From NCBI GenBank assembly GCA_030447505.1, contig JAUJOT010000003.1, positions 409,060-473,059 on the forward strand: DNA of 64,000 nucleotides, read 5' to 3'. The notes below the pieces were generated by a model that saw nothing but the letters and a program-made list of their open reading frames with translations, was not told where the DNA came from and did not search any database. The DNA is from Solirubrobacteraceae bacterium (GTDB lineage Bacteria > Actinomycetota > Thermoleophilia > Solirubrobacterales > Solirubrobacteraceae). Positions 35,189 to 44,225 of this stretch are shown here, piece by piece (position 1 is the first letter of the stretch; each line of letters opens with the position of its first letter). The position numbers and the translations under genes were made by a program.

Positions 35189-36300
35189 AGTACGTAGACG
35201 AGTTCCGCGACCCCGCGCTCGGGGAAGTGCTCGCCGGTGAGATCCTGGGTCTCGTCGAGCCGGGCCGCCATTACAAGTTCATGGAGGTCTGCGGCGGCCA
35301 CACGCACTCCATCTACAAGTACGGCATCGACGACCTGCTGCCCGCGAACGTCGAGCTCGTCCACGGGCCCGGCTGCCCGGTCTGCGTCATCCCGATGGGA
35401 CGCGTCGACGACGGCATCTCGCTTGCGCACCAGCCCGACGTGATCTTCACGTGCTTCGGCGACATGCTGCGCGTGCCCGGTTCGGACGGCACGCTGCTGG
35501 ACGCAAAGGCCGAGGGCGCCGACATCCGGATGGTCTACTCGCCGCTCGACGCGCTGCGGATCGCCAAGGCCAATCCCGACCGTCCGGTGGTCTTCTTCGC
35601 GATCGGCTTCGAGACGACCGCTCCGTCCACGGCGCTGACGCTCAAGCGCGCGAAGGCCGAGGGCGTGTCGAACTTCTTCTGCATGTGCAACCACGTGACG
35701 ATCGTGCCGCCGCTGCGCGCGTTGCTCGACTCGCCCGACCTGCGCCTGGACGGCTTCATCGGCCCGGGCCACGTGTCGACGGTCGTGGGCGTGCGACCGT
35801 TCGAGTTCATCCCTGCCGAGTACGGCAAGCCGATCTCGGTCGCCGGCTTCGAGCCGCTCGACGTGCTGCACGCGATCCACATGATCCTCACGCAGCTCAA
35901 GGAGGGCCGCTGCGAGGTGGAGAACCAGTACGCCCGCGTGGTGCCCTACGACGGCAACCCGCGCGCGCTGCAGGTCATGTCCGAGGTCTTCGAGCTGCGG
36001 CCGCACTTCGAGTGGCGCGGGATGGGCTTCATCTCGCAGAGTGGCCTGAAGCTCTCCGAGGCGTACGCCGACATGGACGCCGAGATCCAGTACGGCGTGC
36101 CCGGCATCCGCGTCGCCGACCCCAAGGCCTGCCAGTGCGGCGAGGTCCTCAAGGGCGTCATCAAGCCGTGGGAGTGCAAGGTGTTCGGCTCCGGCTGCAC
36201 GCCTGAGCGTCCGATCGGCACGTGCATGGTGTCCAGCGAGGGCGCCTGCGCCGCGTACTACAACTACGGGCGCTTCGCCCGCGAGCGCGAGGTCGTATAA
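35185..36300 (+). CDS. hypD: hydrogenase maturation protein HypD
   Basis: HypD is the iron-sulphur scaffold on which the Fe(CN)2CO unit is built. Conserved motifs are MEVCGGHTHSIYKYG, HGPGCPVCVIPMG, FFAIGFETTAPS, CNHVTIVPP and GFIGPGHVS. The C-terminal cluster ligands appear in CQCGEVLKG, CKVFGSGCTPERPIGTCMVS and EGACAAYY. Length (371) is normal. It overlaps the upstream gene by four bases; the following gap to hypE carries three repeats. Confidence 0.97.
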   Translation: MKYVDEFRDPALGEVLAGEILGLVEPGRHYKFMEVCGGHTHSIYKYGIDDLLPANVELVHGPGCPVCVIPMGRVDDGISLAHQPDVIFTCFGDMLRVPGSDGTLLDAKAEGADIRMVYSPLDALRIAKANPDRPVVFFAIGFETTAPSTALTLKRAKAEGVSNFFCMCNHVTIVPPLRALLDSPDLRLDGFIGPGHVSTVVGVRPFEFIPAEYGKPISVAGFEPLDVLHAIHMILTQLKEGRCEVENQYARVVPYDGNPRALQVMSEVFELRPHFEWRGMGFISQSGLKLSEAYADMDAEIQYGVPGIRVADPKACQCGEVLKGVIKPWECKVFGSGCTPERPIGTCMVSSEGACAAYYNYGRFAREREVV

Positions 36301-36319
36301 GTGACGTCGCCCGCAGATT

Positions 36320-36435
36320 CGAGCTTGCGAGGATCGAAGGGCGAAAGCCGCCGTTCCCGGAGATCCGAGCTTGCGAGGATCGGAGGGCGAAAGCCTTCAT
36401 CCCAGGTCCGAGCTCGCGAGGACCGAAGGGCGAAG
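36320..36435. repeat. three degenerate tandem repeats between hypD and hypE
   Basis: A unit of about 30 bases (CGAGCTTGCGAGGAT then CGAAGGGCGAAAGCC) occurs at 36320-36349, 36366-36395 and, slightly changed and shorter, at 36409-36435, with a period of 43-46 bases. The last unit runs to the base before the hypE start codon by one position, so it supplies the hypE ribosome-binding region. Nothing codes here. Confidence 0.85.
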
Positions 36436-36436
36436 T

Positions 36437-37525
36437 ATGTCTAGCCCCGTTTCAGAGCGCGAGCAGAAGGTCCTGAACATCATCGAGACCGCGCGCGCGA
36501 AGCGTCAGAAGTTTCGCGACACGCAGATCACGATGGCGCATGGCGCCGGCGGCAAGGCGACGCAGAGCCTCATCGAGGGCCTGCTCGTGCCGTCGTTCGC
36601 CAACGAGACGCTCGAGGCGATGGCCGACGCCGGCACCGTCTCCGTCCTCGGCGGCAACGTCGCGATGACGACCGACTCCTTCGTCGTCAACCCGATCAGC
36701 TTCCCGGGCGGGACGATCGGCGAGCTCGCGGTCAACGGCACGCTCAACGATGTCGCGATGGCCGGCGCCAAGCCGCTGGCGCTGACGCTCTCGCTGATCC
36801 TCGAGGAGGGCCTGCCGGCGGACGTCCTCAAGGAGCAGGTCTCGGCGATCGCCGAGGCGGCCGCCTCCGCCGACGTGCCGATCGTCGCCGGCGACACGAA
36901 GGTCGTCGAGCGCGGCGCCTGCGACCAGATGTACATCTGCACGACCGGCATGGGCGTGCTCGACGATCGCACGAGCCTGTCGCCGTCCTCGCTGCGGCCG
37001 GGCGACAAGATCCTCGTCTCGGGTCGCATCGGCGACCACGGCACCGCGATCATGCTCGCCCGCGGCGAGTTCGATCTCGATGCCGACATCACGTCGGACA
37101 CGATGTGCCTTTGGCCGATGGTCGACACGCTGCTGGACCAGGTCGGTCCGTCGCTGCGCTGCCTGCGCGACGCGACGCGCGGCGGCGTCGCATCGGTCCT
37201 CAACGAACTCGCTCGAGCATCGCGTGTAGCGATGGTCATCAACGAGGCCGCGGTGCCAGTGCACCCGGCAGTGGCAGGAGCCGCGGAGATCCTCGGGATC
37301 GACCCGATGCACGTGGCGAACGAGGGGAAGATGGTTGCGATCGTTGCCCCCGAGGCAGCGGACGCAGCACTGGCCGCATTGCGGTCAGCGCCGGGCGGCG
37401 AAGAGGCCGCCATGATCGGCGAATGCAAGACCGAACCCGAAGGCATGGTGTTGGTGGCCACGGCCTTCGGGGGCAAGCGCGTCATGGATCAGCTCGTGGG
37501 CGATCCACTGCCGCGCATCTGCTAG
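36437..37525 (+). CDS. hypE: hydrogenase maturation protein HypE
   Basis: HypE dehydrates the thiocarbamoyl group on its C-terminal cysteine to make cyanide ligands. The family motif AHGAGGKATQSLI, the TTDSFVVNP segment and the ATRGGVASVLNELA loop are present, and the protein ends PRIC with the essential C-terminal cysteine. ATG 36437 lies directly after the third intergenic repeat, which contains a weak GAAGGGCGAAG site. 362 residues, normal size. Confidence 0.97.
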   Translation: MSSPVSEREQKVLNIIETARAKRQKFRDTQITMAHGAGGKATQSLIEGLLVPSFANETLEAMADAGTVSVLGGNVAMTTDSFVVNPISFPGGTIGELAVNGTLNDVAMAGAKPLALTLSLILEEGLPADVLKEQVSAIAEAAASADVPIVAGDTKVVERGACDQMYICTTGMGVLDDRTSLSPSSLRPGDKILVSGRIGDHGTAIMLARGEFDLDADITSDTMCLWPMVDTLLDQVGPSLRCLRDATRGGVASVLNELARASRVAMVINEAAVPVHPAVAGAAEILGIDPMHVANEGKMVAIVAPEAADAALAALRSAPGGEEAAMIGECKTEPEGMVLVATAFGGKRVMDQLVGDPLPRIC

Positions 37526-37544
37526 TCGAAAGGGAGGAGCTCAC

Positions 37545-38609
37545 ATGGCATCAATCGAGTTCGCACCACGCCAGCACGAGACGGAGCAGATCACGGCTCA
37601 CGTCGTCTGGCTGACATCGGGTCTGAGCTGCGACGGCGACTCCGTCGCCATGACATCGGCGGTCAACCCGAGTCTTGAGGACATCATCACGGGCGCGATT
37701 CCGGGCATGCCGAAGGTCGTGGCACACACCCCGGTCCTCGCTTACGAGAACGGCGCCGAGTTCCTGCAGGCGTGGTACGACGCCGAGGCCGGCAAGCTCG
37801 ATCCGTTCGTCCTGATCCTCGAGGGTTCGGTACCCAACGAGAAGATCAACGGCGACGGTCACTGGGCGGCCATGGGTGTCAACCCGAGCGACGGCCAGCC
37901 GATCACCACGAACGAGTGGATCGATCGCCTCGCCCCGAAGGCCGCTGCGGTGGTCGCGCTCGGGACGTGCGCGACGTATGGCGGCATCCCGGCGATGAAG
38001 AACAACCCGACGGGCGCGATGGGCCTGTGCGACTACCTCGGCTGGGGCTGGACCTCGGCTGCGGGCCTGCCGATCGTCAACATCCCCGGTTGCCCCGCGC
38101 AGCCGGACAACACGACCGAGTCGCTGACGCTTCTCGTCATGGCTCTGGCCGGCATCGGGCCGGTTCCGGAGCTCGACGAGCAGCATCGCCTCGTGGAGCA
38201 CTTCGGTCGGACCGTGCACGAGGGCTGCAACCGCGCTGCCTTCTACGAGCACGGCAACTTCGCGACGGAGTACGGCTCCGACCACCGCTGCCTGGTCAAG
38301 CTCGGGTGCAAGGGCCCGGTCGTGAAGTGCAACGTCCCGATCCGCGGTTGGCAGAGCGGCGTCGGCGGTTGCCCGAACGTGGGTGGCATCTGCATGGCTT
38401 GCACGATGCCGGGCTTCCCCGACAAGTACATGCCGTTCATGGACGAGGACTCGAAGGCGAAGCTTTCGTCGGCGACGGCGAAGTTCACCTACGGGCCGCT
38501 TCTGCGCTACTTCCGCAACCAGTCGATCAGCAGGAACTACGACAAGGAACCGGACTGGCGCCACCCGCGCAACGAGATCACCTCGGGCTACGCGCCTCAC
38601 TGGACGTAA
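37545..38609 (+). CDS. hhyS: group 1h [NiFe]-hydrogenase small subunit
   Basis: The small subunit carries three iron-sulphur clusters. The N-terminal motif GLSCDGDS has C29 and D32 where standard enzymes have CxxC, the known actinobacterial/group 1h change in which Asp binds the proximal cluster. Further ligands lie in LGTCATYGG, NIPGCPAQP, and the C-terminal DHRCLVKLGCKGP, GGCPNVGGICMAC. No Tat signal is present, as usual for this group. These enzymes oxidise atmospheric-level H2 in the presence of oxygen. AGGGAGGAG precedes the ATG. Confidence 0.95.
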   Translation: MASIEFAPRQHETEQITAHVVWLTSGLSCDGDSVAMTSAVNPSLEDIITGAIPGMPKVVAHTPVLAYENGAEFLQAWYDAEAGKLDPFVLILEGSVPNEKINGDGHWAAMGVNPSDGQPITTNEWIDRLAPKAAAVVALGTCATYGGIPAMKNNPTGAMGLCDYLGWGWTSAAGLPIVNIPGCPAQPDNTTESLTLLVMALAGIGPVPELDEQHRLVEHFGRTVHEGCNRAAFYEHGNFATEYGSDHRCLVKLGCKGPVVKCNVPIRGWQSGVGGCPNVGGICMACTMPGFPDKYMPFMDEDSKAKLSSATAKFTYGPLLRYFRNQSISRNYDKEPDWRHPRNEITSGYAPHWT

Positions 38610-38626
38610 GGGAGAGACAAAGACAC

Positions 38627-40408
38627 ATGGCAACACTTCAAACACCGACTTCGACCTCCGGGGTCGTCGTCAAGGAGATGGCGTGGGATCCGATCACCCG
38701 TATCGTCGGGTCGCTCGGCATCCACACGGAGATCGACTTCACGAACCGCAAGGTCAACAAGTGCTACAGCACTTCGATGATCTTCCGTGGATTCGACATC
38801 TTCATGAAGGGCATCGATCCTCGCGACACGCACTACATCACGAGTCGAATCTGCGGGATCTGCGGAGACAACCACTGTACGGTCTCCTGTCTGAACCAGA
38901 ACATGGCCTATGGGGTCAAGCCGCCGAAGCTCGGTGACTACGCCTTCAACCTGGCCGAGACCGCGGACTACATGTTCGACCACGCGATCTTCAACGATTG
39001 CATGGCCAACGTGGACTTCTGCGAGCAGATGGTCAAGGAGACCAACCCGTCCGTGCTGGCAAAGGCCGAGAACACGTCGGCCCCGCACTCGGACATCCAC
39101 GGCTACAACACGATCGCGGACATCATGCGCGCGCTGAACCCGTTCACGGGTTCGTTCTACCTGGAGACGCTCGGCGTCGCCCGGTACACGCGTGAGATGT
39201 ACTGCCTCTTCGGCGGCCGGCACACGCATCCCTCGACGATCATGCCGGGTGGCTGCAGCGCGGACATCACGCATCAGACGATGACCGAGTACTACGTGCG
39301 GCTCATGCGCTACATGGACTACATCAAGCGCACGGTGCCGATGCACGACGACCTGTATGACTTCTTCTACGAGGCCATGCCGGGCTACGAGCGGGTCGGC
39401 TACCGCGACACGGACATCATCTGCTGGGGCGCCTTCGACGACCCCGAGTACGTGACGTACGAGTACAAGACCATGACGGACTGGGGCCGCAAGCGTTTCA
39501 TCACGCCTGGCCTCGTCTTCAAGGGCGAGCTGATCACGACCGACCTGGTCGAGATCAACCTCGCGATGCGGATCCTCCTGGGCCACTCGTACTTCGACGA
39601 CTGGGATCAGGAAGAGACGTTCGTCACGCACGATCCGCTTGGCAACCCGGTGGACAAGCGCCACCCGTGGAACAAGCAGACCCTGCCGAAGCCGCAGAAG
39701 CGCGACTTCAACGACAAGTACTCGTGGGTCGCTGCGCCGCGCATGTACGACAAGCGCAACGACATCTACGTCGCGACCGACACCGGTGGCGGCCCGTTCG
39801 CGCGCAACTGGTGCACCGCGAAGGCCGGGCTCGTGGACATCGGGTACCTCAAGGCGACGGGTCACAGCATCCAGATGGTGCTGCCGAAGTCGCTGAACAT
39901 GCCCGAGATGGAGCTCGAGTGGAAGATCCCGCCGTGGTCCAACGCGATCGAGCGTGACCGCGCCCGTACCTACCATCAGCCGATTTCCGCGCTGATCGGT
40001 CTGTACAACCTGGAGAAGGCCCTCGTCGAGGTGCGCGCCGGGCGCACCAAGTCCTGGAACAGCTTCACCGTTCCGGAGGAGGCCATCTCGTGCGGGTTCC
40101 ATGAGGCCGCTCGCGGCGTCATCAGCCACCACATGGTCATTCGCAATGGCAAGGTCGCGAATTACCAGCCGTACCCCCCGACCCCGTGGAACGGGAACCC
40201 GCGCGACAAGTTCGGGACCCCGGGACCCTACGAGGACGCTGTCCAGAACACCCCGATCTTCGAGGAGAACGGGCCGGACAACTTCAAGGGGATCGACATC
40301 ATGCGCGCTGTGCGCTCCTTCGACCCGTGCCTGCCGTGCGGTGTGCACATGTACACCGGCAAGGGCCGCGTCAAGAAGGTCCAGCACACGCCGACGGGGA
40401 TGTGCTGA
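38627..40408 (+). CDS. hhyL: group 1h [NiFe]-hydrogenase large subunit
   Basis: The catalytic subunit binds the NiFe centre through RICGICGDNHC (C76, C79) near the N-terminus and DPCLPCGVH (C568, C571) near the C-terminus. Nineteen residues follow H574; the maturation protease is expected to cut there after nickel insertion. ATG 38627 comes after GGGAGAG, 17 bases beyond hhyS. 593 residues, typical. Sequence motifs and the partner subunit support the high-affinity uptake class. Confidence 0.96.
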   Translation: MATLQTPTSTSGVVVKEMAWDPITRIVGSLGIHTEIDFTNRKVNKCYSTSMIFRGFDIFMKGIDPRDTHYITSRICGICGDNHCTVSCLNQNMAYGVKPPKLGDYAFNLAETADYMFDHAIFNDCMANVDFCEQMVKETNPSVLAKAENTSAPHSDIHGYNTIADIMRALNPFTGSFYLETLGVARYTREMYCLFGGRHTHPSTIMPGGCSADITHQTMTEYYVRLMRYMDYIKRTVPMHDDLYDFFYEAMPGYERVGYRDTDIICWGAFDDPEYVTYEYKTMTDWGRKRFITPGLVFKGELITTDLVEINLAMRILLGHSYFDDWDQEETFVTHDPLGNPVDKRHPWNKQTLPKPQKRDFNDKYSWVAAPRMYDKRNDIYVATDTGGGPFARNWCTAKAGLVDIGYLKATGHSIQMVLPKSLNMPEMELEWKIPPWSNAIERDRARTYHQPISALIGLYNLEKALVEVRAGRTKSWNSFTVPEEAISCGFHEAARGVISHHMVIRNGKVANYQPYPPTPWNGNPRDKFGTPGPYEDAVQNTPIFEENGPDNFKGIDIMRAVRSFDPCLPCGVHMYTGKGRVKKVQHTPTGMC

Positions 40409-40415
40409 GGGCCTA

Positions 40416-41030
40416 GTGGCTACTGAGCACCAAGCTCCGGAAGAGCTGGTCGAGCGGGTCCAGGAACTCCTGGGCTCGCTCGACGAAATCGCCGATCCTG
40501 TCGCGCAGAACCGCGTGCAGGAGCTCGTCGGCGCAGTTCTCGAGCTGTATGGAGCTGGTCTGGAGCGGATCCTCGGCGTCCTTGCGGACGCCGGGGAGCC
40601 CGCCCTCCCGATCCGCGACGCACTGCTCGACGACGGGATCGTCGCAAGCCTGCTGCTGATCCACGGCCTGTACCCGGTGCCGCTCGAAGAGCGCGTCATG
40701 CAGGGCCTGGACAACGTGCGGCCGTTTCTCGCCGGCCACGGCGGGAACGTCGAGCTCGTCAGCGTCGAGAACGGCGTCGCGCGGCTGCGGCTGCAGGGCA
40801 GCTGCGACGGCTGTCCGGCGTCGGCGTCGACGCTGGAGAACGCGCTGCGCGAGGCGATCGACGAGGTCGCTCCCGATCTGCTCGGCCTCGAGGTCGAGGG
40901 CGTCGTCGGACTGGACGAGGCGGAGAGCACTCCATCCGGCCTGTCGCTTCCGATGGTCCAGGTCGGCGGCACGAGCCTGCCGATGGCCGACGCGCCGTAC
41001 ACCGAGTGTCCCTCGGGCGTGGGGAAGTGA
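40416..41030 (+). CDS. NifU/Nfu C-terminal-domain protein of hydrogenase operon
   Basis: Residues 95-165 form an Nfu iron-sulphur domain with the ligand pair GSCDGCPAS (C130, C133). The N-terminal 90 residues are helical and specific to hydrogenase-linked versions. It probably supplies or holds an FeS cluster for the small subunit, or serves in electron transfer. GTG 40416 lies eight bases after hhyL, and the stop overlaps the next start as GTGA. Confidence 0.88.
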   Translation: MATEHQAPEELVERVQELLGSLDEIADPVAQNRVQELVGAVLELYGAGLERILGVLADAGEPALPIRDALLDDGIVASLLLIHGLYPVPLEERVMQGLDNVRPFLAGHGGNVELVSVENGVARLRLQGSCDGCPASASTLENALREAIDEVAPDLLGLEVEGVVGLDEAESTPSGLSLPMVQVGGTSLPMADAPYTECPSGVGK

Positions 41031-41647
41031 GCGCCGGCGGTCGCCTGCCTTCCACGCTCGTGACAGGCCTGGGCCGCCTCGCGCGGCCCGCGCCTGTTCA
41101 GACGGAGAAGTGCGAGCTGTGCGGAAGGCCGCTGTCGGACGAGCATCGACACCTGCTCGAGCTCAACGAACGGCGCATCCTGTGCGCCTGCGAGCCGTGC
41201 ATGGCGATGAAGTCGGGGATGGAGAACTACTGTCCGGTCGGAGCGCGCACGCTGTGGCTCGACGACTTCGTGTTCCCCGGGGAGCTGTGGGCGTCGTTCC
41301 AGCTTCCCGTCGGGCTTGCGTTCTTCATGCGCTCGACGGGCACGGACTCGCTCGTCGCGCTGTACCCGAGCCCGGCCGGCGCGACCGAGTGCGAGCTGAA
41401 CCTCGAAAGCTGGGACAAGCTCGTCGAGCTCAACCCGATCCTCAAGGACCTCGAGGCCGATGCAGAGGCGCTCGTCGTCAACCGCATCAGCGACAGCAAT
41501 CAGCACGCGATCGTGCCGATCGACGAGTGCTATCGCCTCGTCGGCCTGATCAAGTCCACCTGGCAGGGTATCTCCGGCGGCAGTGCTATAGAGGATGCCG
41601 TGCCCAAGTTCTTCGACTACGTACGCCACAAGGCCGGAGCCGCATGA
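41027..41647 (+). CDS. DUF5947-type hydrogenase-associated protein
   Basis: This 206-residue protein has an N-terminal zinc-ribbon-like region (KCELCGRPLSDEHRHL and ILCACEPCMAM) followed by a mixed domain (ELWASFQLPVGLAFFMRST). I assign it to the DUF5947 family from memory of group 1h hydrogenase operons. Its role is not established; a rubredoxin-like or assembly function is conceivable. It overlaps its neighbours on both sides by four bases. Confidence 0.78.
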   Translation: MSAGGRLPSTLVTGLGRLARPAPVQTEKCELCGRPLSDEHRHLLELNERRILCACEPCMAMKSGMENYCPVGARTLWLDDFVFPGELWASFQLPVGLAFFMRSTGTDSLVALYPSPAGATECELNLESWDKLVELNPILKDLEADAEALVVNRISDSNQHAIVPIDECYRLVGLIKSTWQGISGGSAIEDAVPKFFDYVRHKAGAA

Positions 41648-42336
41648 GTCAACCGGATCCCCCTCCGACGCAAGAGCGCCCGGAGGTCACGTTCGAGGTG
41701 CTCGGCGCCGCGCACGAGCCGTTCGCGGCGCAGCCGACGCTGCGCTTCGAGCTCAGCGTCTTCGAGCCCACCGATCGCCCGATCTACGCGATCTCGCTGA
41801 CGGCGCAGATCAACTTCGACCCCGCGCTGCGGGAGTACGACGCAAAGACGCGCGAGGACCTCTTCGAGCTGTTCGGTGCGCCCGAGCGCTGGCCGTCGAC
41901 GACGCGCAGCTTCCTCTGGTGCCACGCCAGCGCGATGGTGCACTCGTTCACCGGTGCCACGACGTTCGGCCTCGAGGTCCCGTGCACCGCCGACCTCGAG
42001 ATGGTCGCGTCGCGCTACATCTCGGCGCTGCCCGACGGCGAGGTCCCGCTGACGATGCACTTCACCGGGCGGGTCATGTACCAGGGTCCGCAGCGCCAGG
42101 TCCAGGTGCTCCACATCCCGTGGCACACGTCGACGAAGTACCGGATGCCGGTCTCGGTCTTCAAGGCCATGATCAAGCACCATCACGGCAACTCGGGCTT
42201 CCTGCTGCTGCACGACGACACGCTCGCGGAGCTGAAGAAGTACAAGCGCGTCCGCGGCCTGCCCAACTTCGACGGCGTCGTTCTCGACATGCTCGAGCGC
42301 GCACCGGCGCAGGACACCGAAGGAGCGAGCGCATGA
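41644..42336 (+). CDS. DUF6084-type hydrogenase-associated protein
   Basis: The 230-residue product is rich in beta strands (LRFELSVFEPTDRPIYAISL, VPCTADLEMVASRYI, PLTMHFTGRVMYQ) and has no transmembrane segment. The phrase FLWCHASAMVHSFTG is distinctive. I recognise it as the DUF6084 protein that accompanies group 1h hydrogenases; its function is unknown. It overlaps the upstream gene by ATGA and a tiny reading frame downstream. Confidence 0.78.
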   Translation: MSQPDPPPTQERPEVTFEVLGAAHEPFAAQPTLRFELSVFEPTDRPIYAISLTAQINFDPALREYDAKTREDLFELFGAPERWPSTTRSFLWCHASAMVHSFTGATTFGLEVPCTADLEMVASRYISALPDGEVPLTMHFTGRVMYQGPQRQVQVLHIPWHTSTKYRMPVSVFKAMIKHHHGNSGFLLLHDDTLAELKKYKRVRGLPNFDGVVLDMLERAPAQDTEGASA

Positions 42337-42395
42337 CACCGAGTGATTGCCGCACGATCGCCGGCCCCGAAGCGCAAGGCGGGTCCTCGCGATGA
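42333..42395 (+). CDS. 20-residue mini-ORF joining two operon genes
   Basis: It begins at an ATGA overlap with the DUF6084 gene (MTPSDCRTIAGPEAQGGSSR) and ends at TGA 42393-42395, overlapping the ATG of the next gene at 42392. It is too short to recognise. It may be a translational bridge between two genes, or the remains of a gene lost from the operon. Confidence 0.3.
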   Translation: MTPSDCRTIAGPEAQGGSSR

Positions 42396-43531
42396 ACCAT
42401 GTCGAGCCGATCACCCCGGAGAACCCGTCCGACGTCGGGATCACGTCGTCGAAGTCGCATCTCGAGCGGCTCGTCGACTCGCTCCTGTTCGAGGGCTACG
42501 CGCTGTATCCCTACACGCCGGGCTCGACGAAGAACGCAACGCCGACGCCGTTCGGGATCGTCTACCCGGCCGACTACGCCGAGAACCAGACGCACGCCTT
42601 CGACCGCATGCAGATGCAGGGGGTCATCACGTCCGCCGACGCCCTCGTCACCGGCGAGGTGCGGTTCCTGCAGGCCTCCGGTGACAAGCACAAGGCGATC
42701 GAGCGGCGCGTGCAGCTCGGCGCCGCGCCGTCGACCGTGCGGTTCGAGTTCGACGAGCTCGAGGGTCGCGCCGAGCTGATCGTCGACCGGCTGCCCGACG
42801 GCCGCGGCCGCGTGACGCTGGCGGTCGAGAACGTCACGCCGCTGAGCGAGGAGGAGGCGACGGCCGACCGCAAGGAGGCGCTGACGAAGAGCATGCTCTC
42901 GACGCACCTGCTCGCGCGCGTCGAGGGCGGGGAGACGTTCCTGTCGCCGCTGGATCGCGGCGACGACGGCGTCGCCGGCTGCTGCCAGGTCAACACGTGG
43001 CCGGTGCTCGCCACGCCGGCCGACGACGCCCTCCTGGCGCCCACGATCATGCTTCCGGACCATCCGGAGATCGCCCCGGAGAGCGTCAACGACTTCTTCG
43101 ACGGCACCGAGATCGAGGAGGCGCTCGTACTGCACATCCAGGCGCTCTCCGACCAGGAGCGCGAGGAGATCGCGGCGATGGACCCGAAGGTCCGCGAGAT
43201 GCTCGCGCGCGCGGACGCGACGACGCCGCAGCAGCTGATGGACCTGCACGGGCGCGTGCGCCTCGAGGACCCGCCCGGCGAGCGCGAGGTCACGTTCGAC
43301 GGCGTCCGGTACCGCCGCGGCGACAAGGTCATCCTGCGCCCGCCGCAGACCGCCGACGTGTACGACAAGATGCTCGACGGGCGCTCTGCGACGATCCACC
43401 GGCTGTTCCTGCGCGTCGACGATCGGCTGCACATCGGCGTCACCGTCGACGACGATCCGATGCAGGAGATCCTCGGCGAGAGCGGGCGCTTTCTGTTCTT
43501 CTTCGCAGAAGAGGTCGAGGTGGTGTCGTGA
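42392..43531 (+). CDS. conserved hydrogenase-operon protein, 379 aa
   Basis: The function is not recognised. The N-terminal half begins with LERLVDSLLFEGYALYPYTP and KNATPTPFGIVYPADYA; the middle includes FEFDELEGRAELIVDRLP and a CCQVNTWPVLA segment; and the C-terminal 70 residues look like a small beta-barrel (GDKVILRPP, HIGVTVDDDPMQEI). It has no membrane span. Proteins with this start (SLLFEGYxLYPYxP) accompany group 1h hydrogenases in other actinobacteria to my recollection. Confidence 0.8.
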   Translation: MNHVEPITPENPSDVGITSSKSHLERLVDSLLFEGYALYPYTPGSTKNATPTPFGIVYPADYAENQTHAFDRMQMQGVITSADALVTGEVRFLQASGDKHKAIERRVQLGAAPSTVRFEFDELEGRAELIVDRLPDGRGRVTLAVENVTPLSEEEATADRKEALTKSMLSTHLLARVEGGETFLSPLDRGDDGVAGCCQVNTWPVLATPADDALLAPTIMLPDHPEIAPESVNDFFDGTEIEEALVLHIQALSDQEREEIAAMDPKVREMLARADATTPQQLMDLHGRVRLEDPPGEREVTFDGVRYRRGDKVILRPPQTADVYDKMLDGRSATIHRLFLRVDDRLHIGVTVDDDPMQEILGESGRFLFFFAEEVEVVS

Positions 43532-43586
43532 CGACGGCGCACGTCTCGACCGTCGCAGGCCTCCAATCCGAAAGCAGGTGCCTGCG

Positions 43587-44216
43587 ATGAGCGAGGACGA
43601 GCAGCGCGACAAGGAGACGCTGGAGCCGCCGCGCGACACGTGGAGGCCGCCGGCGCCGGGCGCGCCGCTGGAGCTGAAGGAACCCGATGTCTCCGGCCGC
43701 CCGAAGCAGGTCCTGATCGCAGGCATCGGCAATGCGTGGCAGCGCGACGACGGCTTCGGCAGCGAGGTCGCACGGCGACTCGAGGGACGCGAGCTGCCGC
43801 CAGGCGTCGCGGTCATCGACTTCGGCACCGGCGGCCTGGATCTTGCCTACCAGGTCATGTACGGCTACGACGCCCTGCTGATGATCGACGTCAGCCGCCA
43901 GGGCGGATCGCCCGGCACGCTGTATGTGATGGAGGTCGACGAGGACGAGGTTCCCGGCGGCTCCGTCGAGGACGGCGAGGTCCTCAACCCGCACGCGATG
44001 GACCCCGAGACGGTCCTGCGCTTCATCAAGATCACCGGCGGCTGGCCGGGCAAGGTCGTGATCGTCGCCTGTGAGCCCGAGACGGTCGAGGAGATGGGCG
44101 TCGGCCTGAGCTCCGTCGTCGAGGACGCCGTCGACCGCGCTGTCGAGCTCGTCCTCGAGACAGCCAAGGAGCTCCTCACCGACGAGGCCTACGCCTCCGT
44201 CGACGACGCGGCGTAG
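43587..44216 (+). CDS. hydrogenase maturation endopeptidase (HyaD/HupD type)
   Basis: After a proline-rich N-terminal leader of about 40 residues, the core reads VLIAGIGNAWQRDDGFGSEVARRL, the M52-family motif in which the acidic residue of the DDGFG segment binds nickel. A second ligand region YDALLMIDVSRQGG and the late EPETVEEMGVGLS segment fit the fold. It should cleave the C-terminal peptide of the large subunit. The ATG at 43587 is preferred; GTG 43578 is possible. Confidence 0.9.
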   Translation: MSEDEQRDKETLEPPRDTWRPPAPGAPLELKEPDVSGRPKQVLIAGIGNAWQRDDGFGSEVARRLEGRELPPGVAVIDFGTGGLDLAYQVMYGYDALLMIDVSRQGGSPGTLYVMEVDEDEVPGGSVEDGEVLNPHAMDPETVLRFIKITGGWPGKVVIVACEPETVEEMGVGLSSVVEDAVDRAVELVLETAKELLTDEAYASVDDAA

Positions 44217-44225
44217 CACCAGGCG

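Noticed and set aside
36320..36435. CRISPR array between hypD and hypE
   Set aside because: There are only three degenerate units with spacers of about 13-16 bases and no cas genes; it is a plain tandem repeat.
38597..41629. A minus-strand open frame of about 1010 codons opposite the hydrogenase large subunit and following genes
   Set aside because: It is the mirror of high-GC codon bias; its composition (R, D, V, H-rich) resembles no family and it lies opposite clearly conserved genes.
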